In this document: positions 1 to 9,540 of the stretch, piece after piece
How the letters are laid out: each line of letters opens with the position of its first letter
Numbering within the stretch: position 1 is the stretch's first letter
Origin: JARRNE01 sp963824085
GTDB taxonomy: Bacteria > Pseudomonadota > Gammaproteobacteria > Chromatiales > Chromatiaceae
NCBI GenBank assembly: GCA_963824085.1
Contig: CAWGNT010000009.1
Location: 1 to 64,000, forward strand
Length of the DNA: 64,000 bases
Reading direction: 5' to 3'
Position numbers and translations under genes: made by a program
The notes under the pieces: generated by a model
Seen by the model: the letters and a program-made list of their open reading frames with translations, nothing else
What the model was told of the DNA's origin: nothing
Database searches by the model: none

Positions 1-171
1 GCGGCCGGATTCCTCGAGTACCCAACCCCTCGGGGCGCCAGGCTCCTGAAATGAATTGACCTCCCACAGGTGAAGATAATCTTCCCGGCTCATGGCGGCG
101 AGCCCGTTGCGCTGCAGCACGGCCGCAGCTGCCGCGTAGTCCTCGGCCTTCATCGCGCGGATGTGGGGCAT
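1..171 (-). CDS. GNAT-type N-acetyltransferase, N-terminal part
   Basis: The reading frame runs off the left edge, so only the first 57 residues are visible. They begin MPHIRAMKAEDYAAAA and contain a segment ending in RGWVLEE. That fits the first strand and helix of GNAT-fold acyltransferases (an I-R-x-M start followed by an acidic-Asp-Tyr/Leu helix, then a GWVLE strand). The ATG at 171 is preceded by GGAGCG. The acetyl-CoA binding motif lies outside the window, so substrate and true family are unknown. It is transcribed in the same direction as the ligase upstream at 326-3046, 154 bases away. Confidence 0.55.
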   Translation of the reverse strand, partial: MPHIRAMKAEDYAAAAAVLQRNGLAAMSREDYLHLWEVNSFQEPGAPRGWVLEESGR

Positions 172-325
172 GCTCGCTCCAACCTAAGTGGCGCATGCTA
201 GCGGCTCTGGCGTCGACGACACCCCGCAAACGTTAGTCGCCGCCGCCTGACTGTTCCCCTCACTCCGCCCTCTTCCGGAGCGCGAAGGGGCCGAAATGAA
301 AACGGTTCGAGTGGTTCGCGAAGCG

Positions 326-3046
326 TTACTTGGAGGCTTGCACGGACTTATCCTGGTGGACCAGTCGGCGAATATGTTCCCAGGTGCCGGTCCTCAACGA
401 GTCTCCGCCGGGAACCAATACGACTACAAGGTCTTTCGGCCTGGCCATTTCGACAGCAAGCGTGACCGCTGACAACGGGTCTGGTATGACCGCAATGGCG
501 TCGGGCGGAACCTGCTGTTCCAGCAGCTCATCCCTCAGGACGTCGTAGCTTTCAACCTCGGCGTGGTACTGTTCGCGGACGCGGTACTTCTTGCAGATGA
601 AAAAGTCGAATCTCCTCGCCACCTCGCGCGCCATCTGCCGAACATGATCAGCCGGAAGGCGCAGAGATGCCGAAAACACCAGTATGCGGCGGCCGGGCAC
701 AGTAAGCTGGTCCAAATGATGGGTGAGCGCTCTGATCCCATGCAGGTTGTGGGCTGCGTCCATGATCAGGCGGTAGGGGAGCCCGGGGAGCTCATTGAAG
801 CGTCCTGGGGTGGTATCAAAGGACATGCGAAATTCTTGCATGCCGGTCGCAATTACAGACAGAGGCAACCCCAGGGCGTAGGCGGCGGCTACCGCGGCCG
901 TCGAGTTATAGACATTGTGCCGAGAACGCCCTCGGTCAGTCGCTGGTATGGCATCCACGTCCACGACGCGGTATCGCGCGACGCCGTCAAAAAGTGCAAT
1001 TGTTTGCTTCTGCTCCCGCTCATGGATGAATACAGCTTTGCTCCCGGCATCCAGGTGCCCCGTGATCGAGGGAGATTGCGGGTCACCGGAAAAAAACACC
1101 ACGTCTGTTCCAGTGAAATGGGCCGCCATCGCGACGCACAGCGGGTCATCGGCGTTCAGAATCGCCGTTCCGACGGTATGCTCGATGACCTGGCGCTTCA
1201 CTGCCGCCATCGCCTCCACGGAGTTGATGCCGTCGTGCCCAATGTGGTCCTCCGCTACGTTCGTGCAGATACCGACATCGCACGAGTCGAACGGACGTCC
1301 ATGCTTGATGAGCCCGCCGCGGGCGCTCTCCAAAACAGCCGCCTCGACCCGGCGGTCCGCATAAACGGCGAGGCTGCCCCATATCCCGGCGAAGTCCCCC
1401 GTCTCAAGCCTTTCGGAATCCACGTATACGCCATCGGAGCAAGCAAGGCCGGTGATTTTTCCGGCGGTGCGAAGCAGGTGAGCCACCATGCGGCTGGTCG
1501 TAGTCTTGCCATTGGTCCCCGTGACGGCGACGACGGGTATGCGTGCTATCTGCTGCGTCGGGAAAAACGTCTTCAGGAGCTGCTGGGCAACGTCGCGTCC
1601 CGGACCCACACGGGGGCGAGCGTGCATCAGCAGATCGGGATCCGGTTTCACATCAATTACCGCGCAATGTGGGTACTCCGGCGCGGAAGCCGGGTTTGCA
1701 ATGACCATGTCGACTCCCGCCAGACCGAGCTCACAGCAATGGGCAGCCCGCAATGCAAGCTGATGGTACGCTTCAGGCATTTGCTCAGTGACATCCTCGC
1801 TCCAGCCGCCGGTGTACGGCCCGCCCCTCAACCGTAGCGCCACATTTCGACCCTTGGCCGGGACGGACTCCCAAGTGAGGTTGGGAAGACCCAGGCGACA
1901 TATCAGGCTGTCAGCGTCGCAGCCGATCATGGCCCGCCAAGCTCTCCATTCCCGGAACGACGTCGCCGATGCAGCGCGCGTTTCGATCAGAGCTCGTAGA
2001 GTGGACTCGCCATCCCCTACGACCTGCGGCGGGACGCGTCGGACAACCGATACGACAGTGTCGTCGATGATAAGAAATCTGTATGTGCTTCCCGGTACAA
2101 AGGCCTCCACCCATGCGCCCCGCTCATTTTGCAGCTCGCATGCAAATGCGATTGCGACCTGGTCAGGATCTGTGAGCGGACCGTAAGCCAGGTTGTTGGC
2201 CTCGAGATGCTGAAACATCACAGCAGCAGATCTCTTCAGGACGACCGGGAACCCAATTCGCTGGGCGGCGCGCTGCAAGCGGCTTGCACGGGTCTTGTTC
2301 GGAAACTCAAGATCCTGTTTCGGCACGAGAATATCTGACTGGATCAAGCGGCGCATTAGAGGATCTCGTTGATAGATCCCGGACAGCGCGGCGGGATCGC
2401 TGCCTGCCGGCATTGCCCCGAGGAATCGATGCTGCCTGACCCCAAGACCCACCTGGACCAATCCATTCGGGATCCTGTGATCCGCTCGCCCAACCGCGGA
2501 TGAAGGCTGATCAAGGTTCAACACTGGGAGCTTGAGCTTTCGCGCAGCCTGCATAATGAGTCTCGCATTTGGATCGAGCGCCCGCACGGCAGCAAAATCA
2601 AAGTAAGACCGCAGCTCGCTGGTCAGCTCGAAACCACTAGGCCAATTTGCTCCGGCGACGGCATTTAGGATGTCGGCCGCGAGCTCTCCAGCGTACGCTG
2701 CCGTCTCTAAGTCCTCCTCTTCAACCAGCACCACAACTTCTTCGTCGTTCGAGCCTCCCGCAGCGATAGCCGAACCGCTGATCTCAGCGTCCACGGCCTG
2801 TTGCAGCGCGAGCGCCGTTCTCGCGAACAGTTGCCCAAGGTCCTTGACCTCATCGCCACTCTCGGTCGGAGAGTCTAAAGTCAGGCCCCTAAAGCCAGCA
2901 GTCCTCATCGCGTCCGCCGCCCTTCGCCCCAGGGCTCGGGGGCCCACCGCGGTTGCCCGATCAATCCGCAGGACGAAGGCCATGGCTGGGGTCGTGATGT
3001 GGGGCGTAGGTCCCAATACGGGGCGAGTTGCAATAAGCCTATACAT
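326..3046 (-). CDS. cphA: Cyanophycin synthetase-like ligase (ATP-grasp + Mur ligase)
   Basis: A 906-residue protein, the usual length for CphA, with the CphA layout: an N-terminal domain (about 1-150), an ATP-grasp region (about 220-475) and a Mur-ligase half (about 500-900). The Mur half looks active: P-loop GTNGKTTT at 510-517, then ESARGGLI, TNVAEDHIG and MDAAHNLHG. In CphA this half adds arginine and the ATP-grasp half adds aspartate to the growing polymer. Here the ATP-grasp half has lost the family signatures: the DGNHGRG loop is absent (residues 268-285 read VVLKRSAAVMFQHLEANN), and the metal-binding EVNxxPG is DVKPDPD near 465. The real product may therefore not be cyanophycin. No cyanophycinase gene is visible. 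It lies 24 bases after a GT4 gene on the same strand, so it is probably co-transcribed with glycosyltransferases. No clear ribosome-binding site precedes the ATG. Confidence 0.75.
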   Translation of the reverse strand: MYRLIATRPVLGPTPHITTPAMAFVLRIDRATAVGPRALGRRAADAMRTAGFRGLTLDSPTESGDEVKDLGQLFARTALALQQAVDAEISGSAIAAGGSNDEEVVVLVEEEDLETAAYAGELAADILNAVAGANWPSGFELTSELRSYFDFAAVRALDPNARLIMQAARKLKLPVLNLDQPSSAVGRADHRIPNGLVQVGLGVRQHRFLGAMPAGSDPAALSGIYQRDPLMRRLIQSDILVPKQDLEFPNKTRASRLQRAAQRIGFPVVLKRSAAVMFQHLEANNLAYGPLTDPDQVAIAFACELQNERGAWVEAFVPGSTYRFLIIDDTVVSVVRRVPPQVVGDGESTLRALIETRAASATSFREWRAWRAMIGCDADSLICRLGLPNLTWESVPAKGRNVALRLRGGPYTGGWSEDVTEQMPEAYHQLALRAAHCCELGLAGVDMVIANPASAPEYPHCAVIDVKPDPDLLMHARPRVGPGRDVAQQLLKTFFPTQQIARIPVVAVTGTNGKTTTSRMVAHLLRTAGKITGLACSDGVYVDSERLETGDFAGIWGSLAVYADRRVEAAVLESARGGLIKHGRPFDSCDVGICTNVAEDHIGHDGINSVEAMAAVKRQVIEHTVGTAILNADDPLCVAMAAHFTGTDVVFFSGDPQSPSITGHLDAGSKAVFIHEREQKQTIALFDGVARYRVVDVDAIPATDRGRSRHNVYNSTAAVAAAYALGLPLSVIATGMQEFRMSFDTTPGRFNELPGLPYRLIMDAAHNLHGIRALTHHLDQLTVPGRRILVFSASLRLPADHVRQMAREVARRFDFFICKKYRVREQYHAEVESYDVLRDELLEQQVPPDAIAVIPDPLSAVTLAVEMARPKDLVVVLVPGGDSLRTGTWEHIRRLVHQDKSVQASK

Positions 3047-3070
3047 GTCGGTGCACTATCTGCGAATCAC

Positions 3071-4141
3071 TCACGCCGCAGCCGCGATTAGTAACGCGGC
3101 AAGCCGCGGCCCAACGGCCTGAAGCGAGTACTTATCCTCAACGATCAGACGGCCAGCTCGCCCGAGTCGGACCCGGTGTGCATCGTCGTCGGCGAGGCGC
3201 CGCAACGCCTCGTACCACTGCTGCGCATCCTTCGCCAGATATCCGACCTGAGGCGTCACGATCTCGGCGTTGACGCCGACGGGGGAAGCCACGAGCGGCT
3301 TGCCGCAGGCCATATACTGAATGAGCTTGTAGCCGCACTTGCCGCGCTGCCACGGCTCATCCTGCAGCGGCATGATGCCGACCTGGATGCTCGCCAAGAG
3401 GGAGGCTTCGGTCTCCTCGGACCAGGAGTGCTCTTCCGTTGGCACATTGATCTGCGGCAGCTGCCCAGCCCCAATTGTCACCAGCCGCAATGGGAAGTCC
3501 CGCGCCAGCCGTTCCAGTGGCTCCCGCACCAACGAGAGGAGAACGGCTGTGGACGGCGATCCGATCCATCCGACGCGAAATTCGTCGGGTTCCTGCGCCT
3601 GAGAGAGCCGGTAGCGACCGACATCGACGACCGTTGGAACCAGGTGCACGTCCCGCGCCCCCATCCGCTTCGCGTACGCTGCAAGATAACCGTTGCCGGC
3701 CGTGATTAAATGCGCGCCGGACAACAGAGGTACCAGCTTTCGGCCCAGAGCTCGCCGCACTAACGGCGACCGGTGAAGATCGTACGTGTGAAAGGTTGCG
3801 TCATCGTAGTCGACAGCATAGGGTATGCGGGCACGGCGCAACCACGACTCGAATGGCGCGGGCAGAAACGGGAACAGCTCTTTCTCGACCCAGACCATAT
3901 CGTGAGCTCGCAGGCCTAAGAGCACGCGCGCCCGCCGCACATACGCCGCAATGACATCCCGAAAAGGACGCTTGCCCTGGCGGTACAGCTCCCGCAAGTA
4001 CGCGTCGTCGAAAAACGGGCTCACCGTCGCGCGAAAGCCCGCCGCCTCTAGGGCAGGTGCAAACTGGAGCATGCGAACACGACTGCTGGCGCCCAACGGA
4101 CCGTAGCGGGTCAGCATGAGCAATCGCCGTACCCTGGTCAC
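3071..4141 (-). CDS. Glycosyltransferase family 4
   Basis: A 356-residue GT-B enzyme that probably transfers a nucleotide-activated sugar to a growing surface glycan on the cytoplasmic face of the membrane. The N-terminal half opens with LMLTRYGPLGASSRVRM and the C-terminal half carries FRVGWIGSPST and GYKLIQYMACGKPLVA, the nucleotide-sugar site of GT4 enzymes. The frame opens at a GTG (4141) with no visible Shine-Dalgarno, so an internal ATG about seven codons later is an equally good start. It is the middle gene of a three-gene minus-strand run: GT2 (4229-5227), this gene, then the CphA-like ligase 24 bases downstream. Donor and acceptor cannot be read from sequence. Confidence 0.8.
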   Translation of the reverse strand: MTRVRRLLMLTRYGPLGASSRVRMLQFAPALEAAGFRATVSPFFDDAYLRELYRQGKRPFRDVIAAYVRRARVLLGLRAHDMVWVEKELFPFLPAPFESWLRRARIPYAVDYDDATFHTYDLHRSPLVRRALGRKLVPLLSGAHLITAGNGYLAAYAKRMGARDVHLVPTVVDVGRYRLSQAQEPDEFRVGWIGSPSTAVLLSLVREPLERLARDFPLRLVTIGAGQLPQINVPTEEHSWSEETEASLLASIQVGIMPLQDEPWQRGKCGYKLIQYMACGKPLVASPVGVNAEIVTPQVGYLAKDAQQWYEALRRLADDDAHRVRLGRAGRLIVEDKYSLQAVGPRLAALLIAAAA

Positions 4142-4228
4142 GATAGAGTGCTCACCGCGATGGGAGGTTCGGGCCGTAGGAGCTCAGAGCGGTCAACGCC
4201 ACCCAGAGGTGCATCACGACAAGCCCGT

Positions 4229-5227
4229 TTAGTCTTCGTCATCGGCTGGACTCGCGAGCGCCGGGAGATCCAATCGGCCAAGGCGGCCCCACAGCCCATG
4301 CCATACACCCAAACTCATCATGCGCAAATACTCAAGCCTAGGCGCCACAGCAAGCGGGTAATAAAGAAAACGCCGCAGAAGCTGGCGCGCAACGGCGAGC
4401 CTCCATGCAGTCGGCGCATACCTCCGGCCAATCAGCCACACGGCATTGCGAAAGAAATAGTAACTGCGTAAGGGGCTGTGGTGAGTGATCGTCCTGTTTG
4501 CGAAGGTTCTTGGCTGCGCACCCAAGCTATGGCGGAGCACAGCGTCGCAGACGCCAAACGACTTGTAACCCATGGAGCGCGCCCGCAACCACCATTCGAT
4601 ATCCACCAAATCAATGAAGAGCTCCTCGCGCATGCCGCCGATCGCCGCGAGGGAGGCCACCGGGATTAGGCTGCCGGATGCAATCGCCGTGTCTGTTTCG
4701 ACGACAGCCTCCCCCGCACCGCAGCCAAATCGCCGCGCTCGCAACCGACCCAGGCGAGAAAAGGGCTTGACGTTCTTCTGGCGCGCATCGACGTACGCGG
4801 GCGCGACTGCCGCCAACCGTGTGCCTCGCTGCTGCAGCTCGAGAGTCGCCCGCAGGAGGCGGGTGACCATGTCCTGCTCGGGTTGGCTGTCCTGATCAAG
4901 CAACATGACATGCGTGGCACCCTGCTCTCGGGCCCATTGAATCCCGATGTTCTGGGCCGTTGCGATCCCGAGGTTGCCGGTCAGGCGGAGAAAGAAGCAT
5001 CCTAAACTGCGTACCTCCTTCAGATCGTCCGCCAGGTCTTGAGGTGACCCGTTGTCAACAACGATCGCGCCTTTGACATGTGGCAGTAGCGCCAGAAGCG
5101 TGGCTGCCAACCGCCGAGCGTCCGGAAAGTAGGTGACGACGACGGCTACGACCTTCGTCGCCCATTGATCGTCAACGCTCTTACTGCTGGGAGGCATCGC
5201 AAATCTAAGGTGACGATGGGTGGTCAC
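4229..5227 (-). CDS. GT2 glycosyltransferase, rhamnosyltransferase type
   Basis: A 332-residue GT-A enzyme. It has the strand VAVVVTYFPD, the donor-binding LLDQDSQP (in the place of the DxD motif) and the acceptor-side acidic motif FIDLVDIEWWLRARSMGY. This combination is typical of the RfbF/RfbN-like rhamnosyltransferase branch of GT2. A rhamnose donor would agree with the gmd/rmd genes at 32.4-33.8 kb, but those make GDP-D-rhamnose whereas most members of this branch use dTDP-L-rhamnose, so the donor is uncertain. The frame starts at a GTG (5227); the ATG at 5197 is an alternative. It is the first gene of the left minus-strand operon. Confidence 0.75.
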   Translation of the reverse strand: MTTHRHLRFAMPPSSKSVDDQWATKVVAVVVTYFPDARRLAATLLALLPHVKGAIVVDNGSPQDLADDLKEVRSLGCFFLRLTGNLGIATAQNIGIQWAREQGATHVMLLDQDSQPEQDMVTRLLRATLELQQRGTRLAAVAPAYVDARQKNVKPFSRLGRLRARRFGCGAGEAVVETDTAIASGSLIPVASLAAIGGMREELFIDLVDIEWWLRARSMGYKSFGVCDAVLRHSLGAQPRTFANRTITHHSPLRSYYFFRNAVWLIGRRYAPTAWRLAVARQLLRRFLYYPLAVAPRLEYLRMMSLGVWHGLWGRLGRLDLPALASPADDED

Positions 5228-5538
5228 GCCACTGAGGCTCGGGCGTCAGGGCAGGCGCCGGCTGTTCAGACATGGCGTCGATACGACCGCTTAGGCTCCA
5301 CGGCGCCTCCGTCAGCGTCGAGGTTCCGCCATCCGGCACCGGTGCTGTCGCAGGCACCCATAGCAGGGGTTCGACGCTTATCACCCGACGACGCCTCCGT
5401 ACGACGCATAGGCATTCTGAGCTATCGGCCAATCGAGTAGGATATCCAGCTCCCATCTTCGTTGCCACGCATGCGTGAGATCGACCAAGCACTTCCCGCC
5501 TGCCGTTCGTGCAACATAACCTTTGACGCCAACCGCAT
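5228..5538. other. Divergent intergenic region
   Basis: About 310 bases separate the minus-strand glycosyltransferase operon from the plus-strand double GT2 gene, so promoters for both directions should lie here. I could not pick a convincing -35/-10 pair. An open frame on the minus strand (5205-5696) crosses it but has no recognisable domain and overlaps the start of the GT2 gene. Confidence 0.4.
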
Positions 5539-7827
5539 ATGCCCTTCTCGGAGCTAAGCCGCCGATTCGGTAAGCTCGTGCGCTTCCGTCGACACAGTCT
5601 GCGCCTTCGTCCCATCGCTGACCCGCCCTCACAGAACGGAGTTTGTGAGCGGTTCGAACCGCGTACGCGCTTCCTCTTGGAATCTCCGCACGTCAAGCCG
5701 CCCTCGGGGTGGGCACGAATTCAGTGCGTTGCGCGAGTTCCGGAGGGACCGCTCGACCTTGTCTTGCGCACCGACGATGGAAAGGGAACCTGGGAGCAGG
5801 CGGCCTATCACATTCCCGTCTCAGAGGCCGAGCGGGGTCACATCGTCCGGCTTCCAGATGACGTAAGACAGCTGCGGCTGGAAACGATGGCCGCGCCAGA
5901 CAGCTTTCGCCCGAGCAAGATCGTCATCGATGAAATAGGAAGGTTGCAGGTTGCCTGGCACGTCCTGCGCCGGCGCATCCAGCGCCCGTCGGATATCGTC
6001 CATCTCGCGATCCGCGCGTGGGACCTATGGCGCCGACGAGGCATCGTGGGCGTCAAACAGCGGTTCTTCTCCGAGGTGCGAGGACCAAGCGACTACGCTC
6101 GATGGATCGCCTTGTACGACACGATCGGGCCTTCGGATTTAGAAGCCATCATCGCGCGGATCGCGAACCTCGGGGCGAAACCAGTTGTTTCCATCGCGCT
6201 CGTTGGCGGCGACTGGACCGATGCTCTGCTCCGCCGAACCTTGGAAAGCATCGACCGCCAGGCTTACCCATTTTGGGAGCTCTGTGTTGCCGCGAAGGGC
6301 ATCACCGACTCAGATGTCAGGAAAGTACTGACGAGATCTCCTTCGCGCGGGTCTCGGGTCGCGCTGGTTCGAAACCGGGCGAATGGAAGCCGATGGCAAC
6401 AAGTCAACGCGGCCGTGGAGATCGCAACCGGCGAATTCACGGCCGTGGTGACGATCGGCGACCAGTTGCCGCCGCACGCGCTGTTCATGGTCGCGAAAGA
6501 GGTCGGGGCTCATCCCAACGCAGACATTGTCTACAGCGATGACGACAAGATAGACGAGACCGGACGCCGGTACGAGCCGAATTTCAAGCCGGACTGGAAT
6601 CCGGACCTGATGTTGTCTCACAACCTGATCGGCCAGCTCGCGCTTTATCGGACATCGCTCCTCAAGACCATTGACGGCATGCGAGCAGGACTTGAAGGTA
6701 GCGAAGACTACGACTTGGCGCTCCGGGCCGTCGCCAACATGAACTCTGGGAAGATCCGTCACATACCGCACGTCCTTTGCCACCGTTGGTCGCCGGATGT
6801 CGGCAGGGACCATACGGCAAAGGCGCAACGCTCCGCACGGCAAGCGGTGAGAGACTTTCTCGAAGCTCAAGGCATCCATGCCGAGATCGCCCCCGAACCG
6901 GGGGGCCATCGCATCATCTTCCCTCTGCCCGGCCCGGCCCCGTTGGTCAGCCTCATCATCCCAACGAAAGACGCGGTCAACCTCCTGCGCGTCTGCGTTT
7001 CATCAGTATTGGAGAAGACGACATATCCGAGCTACGAGATACTTGTCGTGGACAACCAGAGCGAGAAGCGAGAGACCCGCGCCTATCTAGATGAAATCGC
7101 TCGCGATCCCCGCATCCGGGTCCTACCTTATGACCGGCCGTACAACTTCGCCGCGCTCAACAATTTCGCGGCGCGTCTGGCACACGGCCCGCTGCTCTGT
7201 TTCTTGAACAACGACATGGAGGTGATCTCTGCGGATTGGCTGGAGGAAATGGTGCGGCATGCGGTGAGGCCCGAGATCGGACCGGTGGGGGCCATGCTTT
7301 ACTATCCCGACGACACGATCCAGCACGCTGGCATCGTGATCGGGCTGAACGGAACGGCCGATCATGCGCACAAGCTGCGACCGCGCAATGATCCCGGCTA
7401 TTGCTCCCGCGCCAGGCTTACGCAAAACGTCTCGGCCGTGACGGCGGCGTGCATGGTCGTCCGTCGCGAGCTGTTCGAGTCTGTCAATGGGTTCGATGCC
7501 GAGCACTTCGGAATCGCCTACAACGACGTCGACCTGTGTCTCCGGCTCTGGGAGCAAGGCTACCGGACGCTGTGGACACCGTTCGCCGAGCTCTATCACT
7601 ACGAGTCGGCCACATTGGGTGCTCCAGGTAATCCACAGAGGCGCCGGCGGTTCGAGGAGGAAAGCCAGAGACTTCTCACTCGCTGGAACAAGTACGTCAA
7701 ACATGACCCCTTCTACAACCCCAACCTGTCGAAACTGGTGACGAGCTTCGAGCTCGCGTTTCCTCCTGCGGAGCGCTATCCCTGGTTCAGCCGCGATAGC
7801 TTAACGGCCCACCAAAGACCTTGTTGA
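5539..7827 (+). CDS. Double-domain GT2 glycosyltransferase
   Basis: A 762-residue protein with two GT-A domains. Residues about 50-130 form a beta-rich segment with no obvious catalytic motif. GT2 domain 1 (about 215-420) carries YSDDDK near 331. GT2 domain 2 (about 469-700) begins VSLIIPTKD and carries FLNNDMEV near 556, with the acceptor-side motif YNDVDLCLRLWEQGYR. Proteins of this build extend surface polysaccharides or glycosylate S-layer or flagellar proteins; the two domains may add different sugars. The ATG at 5539 has no clear ribosome-binding site, so the start could be slightly off. It is convergent with the repeat-protein array to the right and divergent from the left operon. Confidence 0.8.
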   Translation: MPFSELSRRFGKLVRFRRHSLRLRPIADPPSQNGVCERFEPRTRFLLESPHVKPPSGWARIQCVARVPEGPLDLVLRTDDGKGTWEQAAYHIPVSEAERGHIVRLPDDVRQLRLETMAAPDSFRPSKIVIDEIGRLQVAWHVLRRRIQRPSDIVHLAIRAWDLWRRRGIVGVKQRFFSEVRGPSDYARWIALYDTIGPSDLEAIIARIANLGAKPVVSIALVGGDWTDALLRRTLESIDRQAYPFWELCVAAKGITDSDVRKVLTRSPSRGSRVALVRNRANGSRWQQVNAAVEIATGEFTAVVTIGDQLPPHALFMVAKEVGAHPNADIVYSDDDKIDETGRRYEPNFKPDWNPDLMLSHNLIGQLALYRTSLLKTIDGMRAGLEGSEDYDLALRAVANMNSGKIRHIPHVLCHRWSPDVGRDHTAKAQRSARQAVRDFLEAQGIHAEIAPEPGGHRIIFPLPGPAPLVSLIIPTKDAVNLLRVCVSSVLEKTTYPSYEILVVDNQSEKRETRAYLDEIARDPRIRVLPYDRPYNFAALNNFAARLAHGPLLCFLNNDMEVISADWLEEMVRHAVRPEIGPVGAMLYYPDDTIQHAGIVIGLNGTADHAHKLRPRNDPGYCSRARLTQNVSAVTAACMVVRRELFESVNGFDAEHFGIAYNDVDLCLRLWEQGYRTLWTPFAELYHYESATLGAPGNPQRRRRFEEESQRLLTRWNKYVKHDPFYNPNLSKLVTSFELAFPPAERYPWFSRDSLTAHQRPC

Positions 7828-7968
7828 CAACCTCTGCCCGCAGGGGAATACGAAGCACGAGGCCGATGGCGCCAGGAGCCATAGGCCCGGGCCGTTTAGA
7901 ATGTCCGGTCAGCCAAGACCGGCGGGAACCAGTTCGCCGCGGCCGTTCACCTATGGGGTCTTTCCCCT

Positions 7969-7994
7969 GGTGCCCAAGCTCCTGCTTGGGCACC
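7969..7994. repeat. Perfect 11-bp stem-loop (REP-like)
   Basis: GGTGCCCAAGC, a four-base TCCT loop and GCTTGGGCACC form a perfect hairpin in the non-coding gap between two convergent genes. There is no T-run, so it looks like a repetitive extragenic palindrome or a bidirectional transcript end rather than a standard intrinsic terminator. A related hairpin with a GGGCAAGC stem occurs at 54668-54693. Confidence 0.6.
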
Positions 7995-8145
7995 TCTTCT
8001 TCTCCCCGAAGCTCGGCTTCCTCTCTGCCCTGCGCCCAGGCGAGATGGCGCGGGATTTCGGCGGCGCTGCACAGCGCCGGCAGGTGCCGAAGAGCTGACG
8101 TCCTCGCACTCAGCTGGCCTTGGGAAGCAGAGCTTCGGGAGAAGA

Positions 8146-8170
8146 CGTACCGAAGCAGAGCTTCGGTACG
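8146..8170. repeat. Perfect 11-bp stem-loop (GAAGC/GCTTC type)
   Basis: CGTACCGAAGC, loop AGA, GCTTCGGTACG. The shorter GAAGCAGAGCTTC just upstream (about 8124-8136) repeats its core. It lies directly after the 3' end of the minus-strand repeat-protein gene at 8174. The other bases of this gap (7828-8173) hold no gene that I can support. Confidence 0.55.
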
Positions 8171-8173
8171 AGG

Positions 8174-9436
8174 TTAAATGTATTCGATACCAGATGAGTC
8201 GAGGACCGTCTCGTTGGGCTCCCCGGCGCCGAAAGTGGCCGTGCCTTGCAACCAGCCGGTCACCAGGCTGTTGCCAGCGGCGTCAACGGCGTCAACGGCG
8301 ATTCCGGAGGCATCCGCATAAGTACCGGCGGCGGGAACGCTACTGCCCGCTCGCTTGGCCCACAGCAGAGAGCCGTCCGGCGTGTACTTGGCGATGAACA
8401 TGTCGTACATCCCAAGTCGCGTCGATCACCGTCTCGTTGGGTTCGCCGGCACCGAAGGCCACACTACCCGTGAAAAAGCCGGTCACCAGGCTGTCGCCTG
8501 CAGCGTCCACCGCGATTCCCCTTGCCTCGACTTCGCCGTCGCCCGTGCCCCCGGCCTGCTTGGCCCATAACACTCGCCGCCCGCTTCGGCCTCCCCATCG
8601 CCCCCGTGCCCCAGTCCCCAATTGCCCGCGAGCGGCACATCCCCAACGATGCCTAACCGAAAGTAATGATCAGTGTATTCCACCGGAACGAAGAACTCGT
8701 TATCCCGGTAACTACCGACTGCGTCTATTCCATCGTTGTCCCAGTCACCGACCACCGCCTGACCGCTCGGTATCCCAGGACAGAGAGGGACATCAGCTAC
8801 GGTGTCGTTGTTGGCGTCGGTGTTCTGCACGAAGAAACAGGACGACGTGGACTCCGCGGGCCGGTACACCCCAACACTGTCATACCCCTTACCGGTCCAA
8901 TCCCCGGCAATCGGCGTATCCCCCGGGAGGCCAAAGGCGAGCACGAGGTCGGCTGGACCCGGGGTGTTGGCGTTGCGCAGCGAGAAGACCCCGTTGCGGT
9001 AAACACCGATGGTGTCGATTCCATCCCCATCCCAGTCGCCTACGACCGGCAGGTCACCCGGGAGGCCGAACGGGACCGCCACATCGGCGAAGCCGCTGGT
9101 GTTGGAGTTGCGCAGATAGAAAATGCCGTCGCGGTAGACGCCGACGGTGTCGATGCCGTCGCCATCCCAGTCACCGGTGATCGGCAGATCGCCCGGAATG
9201 CCGTAGATGATGGCCACATCGGCAAAGCCCGACTCGTTGGTCTTCTTCAGGTAGAAGGTGGCATCTGAGGGGCGATAGACGCCCGAGGAGACGCGCAGGA
9301 AGAAGACGGAGCCGTGCCGGAATCGGCTGCAGCAGGCGTAGCCGTGGACAACAGCAGGAACGGCAAGAGCCAGACAGGCGGGGACAAAAGAGGCAACCCG
9401 AGAAGCCCGCGACCCGCACCCGGAGGAGATGTCCAT
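8174..9436 (-). pseudogene. Secreted VCBS-like/SBBP repeat protein, copy A (two frameshifts)
   Basis: The first and shortest of three tandem paralogues. It has an N-terminal signal peptide (hydrophobic FVPACLALAVPAVVHGYA region), then about four 47-residue FG-GAP/VCBS-like repeats built on GDWDGDGIDTxGVYR, then only two SBBP beta-propeller repeats (LLWAKQAGG ... AVDAAGNSLVTG ... FGAGEPNETV). The frame breaks twice: near 8572 one base is missing before LWAKQAGG, and near 8405 one base is extra before DMFIAKYTPDGS, which restores the original frame. No nonsense change is needed to join the pieces. The ATG at 9436 follows GGAGGTCGTGCG. The protein would be exported; its role (adhesion, matrix) is unknown. 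Confidence 0.75.
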
Positions 9437-9525
9437 CGCACGACCTCCATCTCCAGAACCCTGTCAAACGACCCGCAAACCTGGGTGACGCCTGGGGATT
9501 CAACCAAAGTATAGCCCCCGACCGT
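9437..9525 (-). promoter_or_regulatory. Conserved promoter/leader of copy A
   Basis: On the minus strand this region reads ...GGGGGCTATACTTTGGTTGAATCCCC... and ends in GGAGGTCGTGCG before the ATG. The TATACT (+ strand 9508-9513) is a good sigma-70 -10 candidate; no strong TTGACA is seen at the right distance. The same TATACT plus TGAATCCC block and the same GGAGG ribosome-binding site precede copies B and C, so the leader was duplicated with the gene and has been conserved. Confidence 0.55.
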
Positions 9526-9540
9526 CACCCCTGTGGGCCG

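Noticed and set aside
5205..5696. A 163-codon minus-strand frame in the divergent intergenic region
   Set aside because: It overlaps the start of the double GT2 gene and shows no protein-like features.
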